Part shown: positions 1-10,206 of the stretch, piece after piece
Numbering within the stretch: the stretch's first letter is position 1
Layout: every line of letters starts with the position of its first letter
Source of the DNA: Symbiodinium natans
Lineage: Eukaryota; Sar; Dinophyceae; Suessiales; Symbiodiniaceae
Reading direction: 5' to 3'
DNA length: 64,000 nucleotides
NCBI GenBank assembly: GCA_905221605.1
Contig: CAJNDS010000224.1
Span: 1,735,059-1,799,058 of the forward strand
Program-made: the position numbers and the translations under genes
The notes under the pieces: model-generated
Told to the model about the DNA's origin: nothing
The model's input: only the letters and a program-made list of their open reading frames with translations
The model's database searches: none

Positions 1-65
1 AGAGTATAAATATTTCGGGACTATAAGGAAACGTTGTAAACTCATTGGGAGAAAATAAGGAAACC

Positions 66-161
66 CTCAGGGTCCATGTACCTAAATGGGCCTTAAAGTA
101 CTTCCTATTTAGGGACTTCGAGGCTCAAGTATATCATAATCAGGTACATGGACCCTTAGGG
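66..161. repeat. Inverted-repeat element, family D, copy 1
   Basis: The left end GGGTCCATGTACCTAAATG is the approximate reverse complement of the right end, which reads CAGGTACATGGACCC. The middle carries GGCCTTAAAGTACTTCCTAT and GCTCAAGTATAT. Further copies lie at 5839, 33380, 36660, 51483, 59203, 59439 and 63382. No coding sequence is seen in it. It resembles a short non-autonomous DNA element or an introner, but the surrounding intron is not resolved. Confidence 0.7.
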
Positions 162-407
162 AAACATGACTAGTAATTATTCCGACCCCCTTTTTAGAGC
201 GTTTTCTTGACTTGAAGGGTCATGGGCAATGATATCAGTAGGGTCGTGAGCTCGGACCCATAAACCCTCGAGGGAACCCCATGCCCAGTACTCTGCTTCT
301 GGCGCCGTGTAGTGTTTGGTGATTTCCCCTAGACGCCTCAAGCAATCTAAGGCCCAGTCGGCTGAGTGTTTGCGGCCTATGAATTCGATGTGGGCAGTTG
401 TAGTTAA

Positions 408-448
408 CCCTAAACCCTAAACCCTAAACCCTAAACCCTAAACCCCTG
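408..448 (-). repeat. Telomere-like array (CCCTAAA)n
   Basis: About six tandem CCCTAAA units lie just upstream of a probable exon at 457. Bases 162-407 hold no recognisable gene. Confidence 0.9.
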
Positions 449-456
449 CAACCTAG

Positions 457-545
457 GCATTGCTGCCCCCGCACGTCGCCCCTCCTTGGCTGGGGCACAG
501 CAGCCGACAGCTGCAGCACAGGCGGAGGATCAGGAGGAGGAGAAG
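457..545 (+). CDS. Probable exon, unknown protein (Ala/Gln/Glu-rich)
   Basis: An AG acceptor at 455-456 and a GC donor at 546 bound a frame with mainly G/C third positions. It encodes a low-complexity segment containing SLAGAQQPTAAAQAEDQEEE, probably a disordered linker. It sits between a CCCTAAA array on its left and a CTTAGGG/TTTAGGG array on its right, the arrangement seen around the exons of the identified genes. The protein is not recognised. Confidence 0.45.
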
Positions 546-548
546 GCC

Positions 549-698
549 TGCTTAGGGCTTAGGGCTTAGGGCTTAGGGCTTAGGGCTTAGGGCTTAGGGC
601 TTAGGGCTTAGGGCTTAGGGCTTAGGGCTTAGGGCTTAGGGCTTAGGGTTTAGGGTTTAGGGTTTAGGGTTTAGGGTTTAGGGTTTAGGGTTTAGGGA
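549..698 (+). repeat. Telomere-like array: CTTAGGG variant block then TTTAGGG
   Basis: About fourteen tandem copies of the variant CTTAGGG run to about 647 and switch abruptly to canonical TTTAGGG up to 698. The sharp change of unit suggests block amplification of a variant rather than random decay. Confidence 0.93.
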
Positions 699-721
699 AA
701 CCCCACTCCCTCAACTTTCAG

Positions 722-763
722 GTGGATGGACGAGTGGGCTGCGCTGCCTACAGCACTCCGAGA
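722..763 (+). CDS. Probable exon, unknown protein
   Basis: An AG acceptor (720-721) and a GT donor (764) bound 42 nt reading VDGRVGCAAYSTPR. The phase fits direct joining to the exon ending at 545. Function is not recognised. It is short, so a chance frame remains possible. Confidence 0.35.
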
Positions 764-1353
764 GTAGTTACATGGTCCCTGAATATGCTCCGTTACCTTC
801 TTTAGACGTGATGTAGACCCTTGGATTGTAAAGAAGATATAAGGGATACACAAAGGCTTCCCAAATAAGGGCCCATACTAAGGGCTCTACCCGAAGAAGC
901 ACAAGCCCAAACCCTAAGAAATATTCAACATACCCCTTGGGCATACCCCTTAAAAGAAATTTAGGGTTGTGTTAAAATCATTGCGTTTATTCCCCTTTTA
1001 TAGGTTATGGGGCATGGGTTTGGGGTACGTATGTTGAATACAGTAATTCTTCGATAAGCGAGACTTGACCCCCCGTTGGTCCCGGAGCCAGGAGAAGCCA
1101 GTGCCTAGCACAAGCGTGGTCGTGCAAGACGTGATGTCGCAGGCGCCGTCGTCTCCTCTCAGGCGTCTTTATGCTCTGTATGTCTATATGTAAATAAATA
1201 CAAGCATAAATATAAATATATATATATATATAAGTGAATACACACAACAAAAAACCGTCTCAAGGGTTAGAATGCCTATAGTAATTATGTGTATATATAT
1301 GTATATTTACATACATATATATATATATATTTCTATATCATGTATGCGTGTAC

Positions 1354-1443
1354 GTGTGTATGTATGTATGTATGTATGTATGTATGTATGTATGTATGTA
1401 TGTATGTATGTATGTATGTATGTATGTATGTATGTATGTATGT
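1354..1443. repeat. (TGTA)n microsatellite
   Basis: A near-perfect tetranucleotide run. It generates a spurious Met-Tyr-Val-Cys reading frame. Confidence 0.95.
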
Positions 1444-2280
1444 AGAAGTTGGTTCATGTCTGCGGGCCTGCTGTGAAGTTGACGCTCTCCTGGGGAGGGA
1501 GGGAGGCGCACTCAGACTTGTCGGGCGCTTGCCTCTTATACGGCTTTTTCTTTTTTTAAGGAGTTTATGGGGCTTATGGGGTTTATAGGGTTTATAGGGT
1601 TCATAGGGTTTATAGGGTTTGTAGGGGGGGGGGTTATAGGGTTGCTAATTACGGTTTGTAGCGCTTGCCTAGGGAACATTTTGAACAAACGAGGGGTTCT
1701 GGAAGGACTACTTTCAGGGTATGGGGTTCGCGGCGTCAATAAATGCCATTGCACACGAAAGGCACGGCCGAACCGAGAACAATCTTCTTCCCACAGGACA
1801 CGGGGAAGATAGAGTATAAGAGGTTCGGGTTGTGGTTTCAGTGTTTCGGGGCCAAGTCAGAACCTAGTTTGAGTAGTTGAAGATCAGGGATTATGTGCCC
1901 CATGCTCCTGCCCAGAGTCCTTGCGTAACCTACCTTTCGATAAATCCTTTGGCTTAACCGGTGTAGCACAAGTTAGGCGCTCTGGGTACACAACCTCGTA
2001 TCTCCATGGACCATATGCCTTTGTAGGACCTGTGCTTCGGAGGGGGCGACGTACTTCGTCACAAGGGAGAGATCTACCTACCTCAACCCCAAAACCCTAA
2101 ACCCCCCAAACCCGACCCTCAGCCCTCAACCCTCAACCCTCAATCCCAACTCCCAAAATGCCCCAAGGAACAAAGCTAAGCAGGAAACCTCCTACCAAGA
2201 GGGGCTTGCTAAGCCCCACAAGCCTGGAGATTTCCTAAAATCCTGAACGAATGAATACATTCATGAATATGCACACATAC

Positions 2281-2374
2281 AGAGAGAGAGACAGACAGAG
2301 AGAGAGAGAGAGAGCGCGAGAGCGAGATAAAGACAGAGAGAGAGAGAGAGAGTGAGAGCGAGAGAGATAGAGAG
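2281..2374. repeat. (GA)n-rich microsatellite
   Basis: A purine-rich run of GA dinucleotides with a few GACA and GCGA interruptions. Confidence 0.9.
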
Positions 2375-2452
2375 CCCCTAAACCCTCATCCTAAGATCTA
2401 AGCCATCCGCACTAGACCCCGAAAGCCATCATGACGCGCGAGGACATTTCAG

Positions 2453-2509
2453 AGCGCCCAGAGCAGCGAGGAAAGTGATCCCGACGACTCCTACAGCGAT
2501 GAGGACATG
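2453..2509 (+). CDS. Probable exon, acidic protein segment
   Basis: An AG acceptor (ATTTCAG) and a GT donor (GTAGGG) bound 19 codons reading SAQSSEESDPDDSYSDEDM, a strongly acidic Ser/Asp/Glu segment typical of a disordered or phosphorylated region. Third positions are mostly C or G. It ends in phase 0 and can be joined in frame to the exon at 2806. The protein is not recognised. Confidence 0.55.
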
Positions 2510-2805
2510 GTAGGGTTTGGGTCTGAACCCCCCCCCACCGACCCGCCAACTTCGAAAAGTTTAGGGTGTGGGTTAGGGGTGTTAACGTGTGTAGGATGTT
2601 TTTGGTGTTTATGGCTGCGGGTTAGGACTGTTTCTTGTGCCGCCTGAGCTCTAGGATTGCAAATTTGGCTGCCCTATTCCATCTTTGTGGACAGCCCTGA
2701 CGCTAGCCCTAAACCCTAAACCCTACACCCTAAACCCTAAACCCTAAGCCCTCCTACACCCCAAACCCTAAACCCTAAAACCTGTCGAGCTCGGGTCCCC
2801 CTAAG

Positions 2806-2858
2806 CCATGGCTCTGCAAGGACGCAGAGAAGACCATGGTCCGTGAGTTCCCACAAAG
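2806..2858 (+). CDS. Probable exon, unknown protein
   Basis: A CCCTAAG acceptor and a canonical AG|GTGAGC donor bound a frame reading PWLCKDAEKTMVREFPQ. The phase matches the exon ending at 2509, so the two probably belong to one gene. CCCTAAA repeats lie immediately upstream (2701-2780) and TTTAGGG repeats immediately downstream (2886-2935). Confidence 0.55.
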
Positions 2859-2885
2859 GTGAGCAAGCACTCTGATGGTCTTCGG

Positions 2886-2935
2886 GTTTAGGGTTTAGGG
2901 TTTAGGGTTTAGGGTTTAGGGTTTAGGGTTTAGGT
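2886..2935 (+). repeat. Telomere-like array (TTTAGGG)n
   Basis: About seven tandem units begin 27 nt after a GT donor. Bases 2936-3669 hold further short TTTAGGG tracts (3118-3165) and no supported exon. Confidence 0.9.
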
Positions 2936-3669
2936 TCAGGGCTTATAGGGCTTAGTGAGTTTTCAGGATTTAGGTGCCTGAGGCCCTCTACCTGTGGCCT
3001 CGCATGTCCTTATTGTAGCAACCCTAAGCCCCACCGGTGCCCCACGTTGCCCCTTCTGAGTGCTGGGGCTCCTTGTAATGTAGCCGAACCCACACAAAAA
3101 GATGCACTTTTGTATGGGTTTAGGGTTGAGGGTTTAGGGTTTAGGGTTTAGGGTTTAGGGTTTAGGTTTGAGTTCTTGAAGTTAACTCTATGTAGCCTAG
3201 GGTTTGGAGTTTAGGCATAAACTTCCGCCCATACAACCTCTACTCCTCACTGCCTCGCGAAAATTGGGACGTGCATGGGTGGCGGCTGACATAGACTGAG
3301 CATCTCCGGAATATCCCTGAACTTTGCGTTGGTTCTGTCTACCAGGGACCACAGCATATGTAGTGTGCTGGGCTCGAAGAATAGTCCTACCTTGCCAGAG
3401 TTCTTTAACGGCACACAGGCTGCACTGGGTAGGGTTTAGCTTTCCGGCCCACTGCGGATGCTCTGATAGGCGTGTTCGTGTTTGGGATTTCGGTTCGGAA
3501 GCGTAGATCTCGTTGTGCAGCATGTTTCCTGGCTCATGCAGAGCGCGCCGCATGCTTCTCGAGAAGCACTATGAATTCATACACGGCTCTGGCCCTTCTC
3601 CAGGCAGAGAAAAAACCGAAGCAACCGTAGCTTAAATAGAACTGAGCGAACAGTTGAAATGGTGTCATG

Positions 3670-3778
3670 TGGGGGTTTCCGAAAATAGGGGTACTTTATT
3701 GGGGTCCTCTGTTCTAAAGGGTTCCTACTTCTTGGGGGACTATATTAGGAGTCCCTGATTTTCGTACAAACCCATATC
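3670..3778. repeat. Inverted-repeat element, family G, copy 1
   Basis: The left end GGGGGTTTCCGAAAATAGGG pairs imperfectly with the right end, which reads CCCTGATTTTCGTACAAACCC. The core is GGGGTCCT...TAAAGGGTTCCTA. Related copies lie at 46826 and 52044. Confidence 0.65.
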
Positions 3779-4634
3779 TCCTCGACGAGTACTACCTGTG
3801 AGTCCGTGGACCACAGGTCCATTTTCTCATACAAGATATGCGGCGTTTAGGGTTTATGTCGGGTTTATCGCCTGGGGTTGACCAGTAAGGGGTGCTAGAA
3901 TGTGTTGGTGCTGGGCCTTGAATAGAGTCGCGGCCGGGGGTTAGAGGTGCCATACCCGAAACTCGTACTAGACCCGATATTGTAGAAGGTTTTCATGTGG
4001 GAACCCACAGGACAGGTTCTGTTTTGACGGATGATCTTACATCATGTTGCTGCTTGGGGCTTCGATCTTGGCCTTTCGAGCGAGCGGGCCCGGTTTGAGC
4101 GGCTATCACCCTGCTGTATAGCCCTCTGCTGCTGCAAGCGCAGCCCTCATGCAACACACGTTCCTCCCGAATGGTCCCTTTCTGACCCTAAATCAAAAAA
4201 ACCCGAGGCCCACATGGCCCTAACTATGTTCAGGCTCGGGGCCGCAAAACAACGAGGACCAGTCACCTTAATTCTGGGCACAAGGGGGCATAAGGGAGGT
4301 ATAAGGTATAAAGAGGGGGTCTAAGGAGGGTGTAAGAACTTACCTAGCCAATTGTTTAGCTTTGAACTTGTATGGTTTTCTAGAGTAAACTGCACACGCC
4401 CTCACCCTGCACCCTAATCCCTTCAGCAGAACCGGCCATATCTCAATGAACCCAGGCCCGAACCTGAAAGCAAATGACTGTGCCACAGCCGGCCTCGACC
4501 CTCTAAGTGCCTCAGGGATTTGACAGGGCTTATAGGGTATAGTAGTAGGGTCTAAACCCTAAACCCTAAACTCTAAACCCTAGACCCGAAACCCTAACAG
4601 GTCCTGAGCCAGCCACTCTCCACTCCGCTCCGAG

Positions 4635-4720
4635 GTCCTTCTGTCAGCCTGCGCGGCGCAGGCATCGGCGGCGCGGCCAAAGAGGAACAAGCCGAGATGT
4701 CCGGACGGAAAGAACCTAAC
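4635..4720 (+). CDS. Probable exon, unknown protein (Ala/Arg-rich)
   Basis: A GC-rich open stretch after an AG acceptor, flanked on the left by CCCTAAA repeats (4555-4580) and on the right by TTTAGGG repeats (4917-5080). Two frames stay open with G/C third positions, so the exact product is uncertain. The preceding 3779-4634 contains no supported exon. Confidence 0.35.
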
Positions 4721-5109
4721 GGCTTTTCAGTCCAGACCAAAAGCCCTATAAAACTTAAACCTTATACCCTAAACCGCCGAAACCCTAGCTTATGTATTCC
4801 TATTCCCTAAATACCCTAAACCCCAAACCCTAAGCCCACCCTACCAAGATTCCGCTCCTTGGCCCGACTCCTTACGTCGAGTTTAAGTGGCCGGAGGGGG
4901 GGTGGGGTGTGGGGTTGGGGTTTAGGGTTTAGGGTTTAGGATTTAGGGTTTAGGGTTTAGGGTTTGGGGTTTAGAGTTTAGGGTTTAGAGTTCTGGGTTT
5001 AGGTTTTAGGTTTTGGGGTATAGGGTTTAGGGTTTAGGGCTCAGGGTTTAGGGCTCAGGGTTTAGGGCTCAGGGTTTACAGTTCAGGGTTTTTTCACCGG
5101 GAGCCTGAA

Positions 5110-5223
5110 CTGGCTGGTAGGGAATGAGGTACACCATATAATCCGTTAAAGGGTATATATATATATGTATCTATAGTTTAGGGCCGTTTAGGGTAATTCC
5201 CTCATTCCCTGCTTGGTAGCCAG
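5110..5223. repeat. Inverted-repeat element, family B, copy 1
   Basis: Ends CTGGCTGGTAGGGAATGAGG and CCCTCATTCCCTGCTTGGTAGCCAG are inverted copies. The middle has GTTAAAGGGTATAT and (TA)n. Other copies lie at 18806, 23754, 31981, 38188, 42294 and 44400. Confidence 0.75.
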
Positions 5224-5312
5224 GGCTGAACCTGAGCCCGACGCCCATGCAGGAAGAAGCAAGAGCCCGTCATGCGCGCAGATCTGAGCCCACCGCGAGA
5301 GGTGACACGGGG
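5224..5312 (+). CDS. Probable exon, unknown protein
   Basis: Directly after the family B element the sequence becomes GC-rich and open, with a frame containing LSPTPMQEEARARHARRSEP. The preceding TAGCCAG would be the acceptor, as if the element were the end of an intron. The downstream donor is not resolved and the function is unknown. Confidence 0.4.
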
Positions 5313-5838
5313 TCTACTAGGGTTTAGAGTTTAGGGTTTAGCGTTTAGGGTTTGAGTTTAGGGTTTAGCCTTTAGGATTTAGGGTTTTGGATGTAGGGTT
5401 GAGGGTTGAGGGTTGAGGGTTGAGGGTTTAGGGTTGAGGGTTAGGGTTGAGGTTCATGGGCAGTTGGGGAACTTGGAGGTTCACGAGAAGTTGCAGCCGG
5501 GCTTCTTGGACGTACACTAGGTATTTGGGGGGGGTTGTCATAGTCTAAATTGTCTAGGGACCAGAAGGGAATACCATTAGTATTACTCCAACCCCTAAAG
5601 GGGGACTTTGCGAAGTATGCGACTCCTAAGATAGACCCCCAAATAGTAGAATTCCCTTATATTAAGCAGGCACCCCTAATTTCGCAGACCCCTAGCTTAC
5701 GACAGGTGAGAAAAGGTATACAACGAAAATCCTAAGACTCACCATATAGCCTTCAACCCCAGACCCTACCTGTAGCAACCCATGGGTTTAGGGTTTAGCT
5801 TTTAGGGTTAGGGTTTAGGGTTTAGGGTTTATGTAGTA

Positions 5839-5918
5839 CCTACTTGGTTCCTGAAAGCTACTCTATCGGAACCCCTTAAGGCCCAAGTAGATACTCTAAA
5901 GGCACATGGATCCTTAGG
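5839..5918. repeat. Inverted-repeat element, family D, copy 2
   Basis: A diverged copy: GTAGTACCTACTTGGTTCC at the left and CACATGGATCCTTAGG at the right, with CTTAAGGCCCAAGTAGATAC between. It directly follows a TTTAGGG tract. Confidence 0.5.
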
Positions 5919-6413
5919 TCGTATAAGGGAACCCCTACCTTACATCCTATACCACTAAACCCTAAACCCTAAAGCCTAAACCCTATAAAATGGGCTATTC
6001 GGGAGTACAAGGGTGATTTCAGGCTTTGCTGTGTTTCGCAGAGCAGAGCTTTTGTGGAGAAGCCCATGTCTGCTCGAATGTTTGTTTAGGGTTTAGGGCT
6101 TAGGCTTAGGGTTTAGGGTTTAGGGTCTTAGGGTTTAGGGTTTAGGGTTTAGGGTTTAGGGCTTAGTTACTCCGAACTCTCAGGCTCAAAATCGCCCAAC
6201 TACGCTGTTGATTTAGGGGTTAAGGGTCCAGTGTGATTAGCGTTCAGGCGGTGTAGGGGACACATTTGCGGAGCCCGTGGGCCATGTATCACCATTCAAG
6301 CACAAGCCCCTTGGCACAGGCAAGCTCTAGATTGATCTCTACTAGACTTTGGGAAGCGAGTTTAGGGGTTTGAGGGCTTCTAGGGCATTGTCCCAGACTG
6401 CCTTCCCGAGCTG

Positions 6414-8834
6414 ATGCTCTGCATATGGCAAGCTTCCGGGAGCCAACTGGCGTCCATTCCTGTGGAGAACGTGACGGACGTGCTGAGCTTGAAGCGGCAC
6501 CTCGGCAGCCTCTGCGGCGTGTCGCGATTTCGGCAGCGGCTCCTTCAGGATGGTGAGGTCCTTAAGGATGCTTTATCCCCCTTGGGAATTCATTTTTGTT
6601 TTGTTTTTTATAAAACCCAAGAGGGTATTAATAATATTATATTTATGAAGGTTCTAAGGGATATTATATTAAGGTTCTCTAAGGGGAGTCTAGGATGATG
6701 TTAGGATGATGTCCAGCTCGTTGCACCTGGAGACCTGCAGTTGGTACTGCTTCCCTTCTGCCACAGCAACTAGGACCAGGAGTAGGCCCTTGTTTCTTTT
6801 TTTTTGAAGGGTTGGGGTGCGCTAATAGGGCACCCTGTTTATTCCTGGCTCTCCTGGGGTCTAGGCAGCGACGGCCACAGAGACAGCGTGTGCAAGGCGA
6901 TTGCACGCGGCAGCGTGAACGGTGTCGAAGCCCTTCTCCAGGCTCCTCACGACCCTGTAGCATTGTCAACGCGTATGTGGACTCCTTTGGTCATGGCCTG
7001 CCTGGCGCGATCACCACAGAAACCTGGGTTTGGAGTAGGAATTACCATACTTTATAACACTTGTTTGTTTGGACTGTTCCATAAAGGAACCCTTGTGAAA
7101 ATATGAAAGTCTATACTTGTTTCTGCCTGGTTCCCTAAACCCTAAACCCTAAACCCTAAACCCTAAACCCTAAACCCTAAACCCTAAACCCTCAAAGGAT
7201 CGTGCAGCTGCTCCTCGAGGCCAGGGCTGAGGTCGATCGGGAAGCACAAGGCCAGACACCCTTGCTCCTTGGAAAGCAGGGTGGTGCCCTCTACTTCCTT
7301 TTTGTTTGGGTTTAGGGTTTAGGGTTTAGGGTTTAGGGTTTAGGGTTTAGGGTTTAGGGTTTAGGGTTTAGGGTTTAGGGTTTAGGGTTTAGGGTTACTG
7401 GGCTACCAAGGTTCGTCGCAGCAGCGAAAGGCAGCGTGGCTTGTTCGCAGCTCCTCTTAGACTCCGGCGCCGACAAGGACCTTGCTTGCCAGCGTGGCAA
7501 GACGCCCGTGGCTGCAGCTACCGAAGCAGGCCATATGGGGGTCCTGCGCTTGCTGTTGGAGGCCAGTGCCAGCTGCGACCCCATCAGGAATATTGAGGGA
7601 CTTCCAACAACTCCGCTTTACCTGGCTGTTGTGAAGGACAGGCCAGCCCTCGTGGACATGCTGTTGATTGCCAGGGCCGATGCAGATCGGGTTTGCGCGC
7701 GAGGAAATACACCCCTTCATGTGGCTTCTGAAAAAGGTTTGCTGGAAGCTGCGAGCTTGCTTCTGCAAGCCAGGGCGAGCACAGAGCCTTAGTAGCTGAG
7801 TAGGTAACCTTTAACCTTTTTTTGGGTATTCTGTATTCTCATCCCAATAAAACTCATCAGGTTAACCTTCATTTCCCTCAGGTTGCTGGACAACCAAGGA
7901 TCGGGTCCGCGAAGCTGGGGAGACCGCCTTGCACTTGGCCGCAGCCCGCGGCCACGCGGGAGTGGTCCAGAAGCTGCTCGAATACAGGGCCGACAAGGAC
8001 GCACAACTTCTTCTCTTTTTTTTTCAAAAAACGGGCATGCCTTTCTAAGGGCACCTTTCTAGGTGTGTATGTCTGTGCTCTTGTAAAATAAGTGATGTAC
8101 CGGGCGTAGTGTTCGAGGCGAGTCTATACACCACTAAACTCTACACCCTATGACCCTATACTATGAACTATGAACTCCTATAGACCTATAAAGCCTATAA
8201 ACGCTATGAACCCCTATAAACCCCCTAAAAACTCGACAAACCCTCAACCCTAATGAAACCCTAAACCCTAAACCCTAAACCCTAAACCCTCAACCCCAAA
8301 ACTGGGCCAGGACATGGTCTGTGCATCCAAAGGTGCTACAGCCATGGAGCTGGCGTCTGCTCGTGGCCACCACGAAGTTCCTTGGGGGACTCAAATTCAA
8401 TGAGCCTTTTCAAAGGGGGGGGTTTAGGGTTGAGGGTTGAGGGTTTAGGGTTTAGGGTTTAGGATTTGGAATGCCCCCCCTCCCCCCCCGACCCACGCCC
8501 CACCAAAAAAAAAACACACAAAAAACAATGGTAATCGCCCCGAAAGAAGGGAGATGTCCCTGCACCATGGGCACACCTCCTTGTTTAAGAGCACCTACGT
8601 TACTCTGGGTAATTTTTGTTGGGATCACGAATGCCCTGTTTGCTATTACACTCCTTGTTTCAGTTTGCAGATGTGCTCACTTCTGCACCAAAAGCTTCGC
8701 AGGGTTCCGTTCTTCCCCAAGGTTCTGCAGCTACTACTGGGGAGGACTCTGGCGCCCATGCCATTCGAGGCTTCTGCCGGCTCCGCTGCGGAGCCCCCAG
8801 CATCGCGCAAGCGGGGCCCAAGTGTATTCCGTAA
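6414..8834 (+). CDS. Ubiquitin-like/ankyrin-repeat protein, eight exons
   Basis: Proposed exons are 6414-6566, 6705-6765, 6865-7018, 7198-7263, 7411-7783, 7899-7997, 8311-8376 and 8664-8834; they join in frame to 380 codons plus TAA. The start ATG is the first in the frame and follows a CCCAG 27 nt upstream that could accept a spliced leader. Residues 1 to about 75 form a ubiquitin-like fold (SLKRHLGSLCGVSRFRQRLL, then VLK|DDVQLVAPGDLQLVLLP across intron 1). About seven ankyrin repeats follow, with marks such as TPLVMACLAR, IVQLLLEARAEVD, GQTPL|FVAAAKGS, NTPLHVASEKG, GETALHLAAARGH and MELASARGHHE. The C-terminal tail of about 57 residues (from FADVLTSAPKASQGS) is low complexity; a second frame is also open there, so that exon is the least certain. 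Donors are GA, GC, GA, GC, GA, GA, GT in order. Ankyrin repeats bind other proteins; the partner is unknown. Confidence 0.85.
6567..6704 (+). other. Intron 1 of the ankyrin gene (GA-AG)
   Basis: CTTAAG|GATGCT to TGTTAG|GATGAT. Removing it restores the ubiquitin-like motif. The same base triplet GAT follows both junctions, consistent with a small target duplication. The 3' end has two overlapping TAGGATGATG copies, of which only the second keeps frame. Confidence 0.75.
6766..6864 (+). mobile_element. Intron 2 = introner-like element, family A
   Basis: The GC-AG intron is essentially one inverted-repeat element. It begins GCAACTAGGACCAGGAGTAG and ends CTCTCCTGGGGTCTAG, so CTAGGACC(C/A)NGAGTA faces its own inverted copy. 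The same family recurs at 55528-55656 and 63522-63615, with a partial copy at 23343. Element ends and intron ends differ by only a few bases. Confidence 0.75.
7137..7190 (-). repeat. Telomere-like array in intron 3
   Basis: About eight CCCTAAA units fill the 3' part of a GA-AG intron (7019-7197) and stop 7 nt before the acceptor. The 5' part resembles the middle of family F/A elements. Confidence 0.9.
7312..7396 (+). repeat. Telomere-like array in intron 4
   Basis: About twelve TTTAGGG units make up most of a GC-AG intron (7264-7410). The intron ends GGTTACTGGGCTACCAAG, which is the right terminus of family F elements (compare 27310 and 46266). An array has apparently replaced most of an introner-like element. 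Confidence 0.9.
7784..7898 (+). mobile_element. Intron 5 = introner-like element, family E
   Basis: GA-AG intron with GAGTAGGTAACCTTTAACC at the left and GGTTAACCTTC...GGTTGCTGGACAACCAAG at the right. Copies of the same layout lie at 30683-30815 and 56709-56817. Confidence 0.75.
7998..8310 (+). other. Intron 6 of the ankyrin gene (GA-AG)
   Basis: AAG|GACGCA to GCCAG|GACATG; removal gives RADK|DMVCASKG in frame. The 3' half is degenerate to perfect CCCTAAA (8130-8290), including CCTATAAAC variants. Confidence 0.7.
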
Positions 8835-9043
8835 GCCGGCAGCAAAGGCCAGGCACGCGCCTGCCTGATTGAGGCGTATCATAAGTTTTGGGAGGTTTAG
8901 GGTTAGGGTTTAGGGCTTAGGCAGAGGTGTAGCCATAGAGTTTGGGCTTAGGCGCTTGAGGAGTGTAGGGTTTGGGGTCTGTAGGGCTTTGGCGTCAGCT
9001 AGCTGTCGAGAATCGTTCAACTTCTTTGAACGACACCCCACAG

Positions 9044-9124
9044 AGCAATTGGCTGAACACTGCGCTCGAGTTCTTCTGCGCGAACGGAGCAGTTGAGCCT
9101 CGGAAAAGGGCGTGCTTCACCTTG
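9044..9124 (+). CDS. Probable exon, unknown protein
   Basis: After a CCCCACAG acceptor, a frame with G/C-rich third positions reads SNWLNTALEFFCANGAVEPR and continues with KRACF. A GA donor near 9099 or a GT donor at about 9122 could end it. It may belong to the ankyrin gene's neighbour. A longer open frame to 9569 in another register has none of the local codon bias and looks like chance. Confidence 0.4.
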
Positions 9125-9924
9125 TAGGATCAACAGAACAATCCCAGAAGACCTTATACACTATGGTCTTGTGGCCCCAGAATATTACAAAGCACATGTC
9201 CACGGAGCTTTGTCAATTGCAGGGCATAGGTTTTTTCAACGTTGCCGAACCTATCGGATAGTTGGCGCCAGAGTGCCTGCAGCTTGCATAAGGCAGAAGC
9301 TATTCCTTGAAACGCCCCCCCTTACTGGACCCTTTTCAAAACCCCATACACCCCCAACCTCAACCCCAACAGACAATCAGCACCTTCGAATAAGGGTCGA
9401 AGTGTACCAGAAGGCGGTCAATCACTCAGGGGATCATAAAGGGCACCTTAATTCTGCGGTTTGTCTACTTCAGGCCGTGGCTGGCCCTATGGAAGTAAAC
9501 GATAAGCAGTGGGTCACGATTTTAGGGCCTGGTAGTGAATGTTCGTGTTCAGGCGTTCCTCAACCCTAAACCATCAACCCTCCACTCCTTCCTTTAAAAC
9601 TTTTGCCTTTCTAGACCCACCCTCGGACACGCCAAAGTTTCCGATCTCAATCTCAGCCTTTCTCCTACGGCTTACTCCCTAAAACGCTTCTTTCAGTCTT
9701 CGGACGATAGCAGGGGGGCCGAGAACGATCTCTTACAAACTGAATCCGGAACCATAAGCCCATGCTCCTACACTCTGGAAGCCTCAAATCCTAAACGCCC
9801 CAATTCGGGTTCAGGGTCTATAGGGCCGTGTGGGAAAGGCCCCCTCCCAACCAAACAAGTAAAAGTTTTGGGCATTGGGCTCAATGGACCCTAAGCAAAA
9901 ACCACCCCCCCTTCCCCCCTTCTC

Positions 9925-9925
<1 letters not shown>

Positions 9926-9975
<50 letters not shown>
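9926..9975. repeat. Poly-C tract
   Basis: About 50 nearly uninterrupted C residues. Long homopolymers may be of uncertain length in the assembly. Confidence 0.9.
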
Positions 9976-10104
9976 ACAAAAAAAGAGAGACAAAATCATA
10001 ACAATTCATAACAAATAGCATAGACAAACAACTAATTCAATAACAATAAAAGGTAAGCTTAGAAAAAACCACTCTAACAAACAGTCTCTATTTTTGGGCT
10101 TCTG

Positions 10105-10206
10105 TTCTGGGCGCCCACCGTCACGACAAGACTGACAGGTTCCGGCGCACATTCCCCGGCCTCCATACCTTGGGCCGGGCCAACCGCGTCGGGGTTCCCA
10201 TGGGTC
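10105..10206 (+). CDS. Probable exon, unknown protein (Arg/His-rich)
   Basis: A frame with strong C/G third positions reads VLGAHRHDKTDRFRRTFPGL and then HTLGRANRVGVP. Exon edges are not resolved. TTTAGGG repeats begin shortly after (10222-10280). Confidence 0.45.

Larger units (their letters stand above)
764..2452. other. Non-coding stretch with microsatellites and telomere-like tracts
   Basis: I see no supported exon here. It holds TA-rich runs near 1217-1232 and 1315-1330, a tetranucleotide (TGTA)n at 1354-1443, short GGGTTTATA/GGGTTCATA repeats at 1565-1640, degenerate CCCTAAA tracts at 2085-2160, and a (GA)n-rich tract at 2281-2374. Confidence 0.7.

Noticed and set aside
1289-1588. 99-codon + frame with Met-Tyr-Val-Cys repeats
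   Set aside because: Translation of the (TGTA)n microsatellite.
9093-9569. 158-codon open frame on +
   Set aside because: It begins with TTG, has no G/C third-position bias, and overlaps a different frame with better coding character at its start; its later part looks like element sequence.
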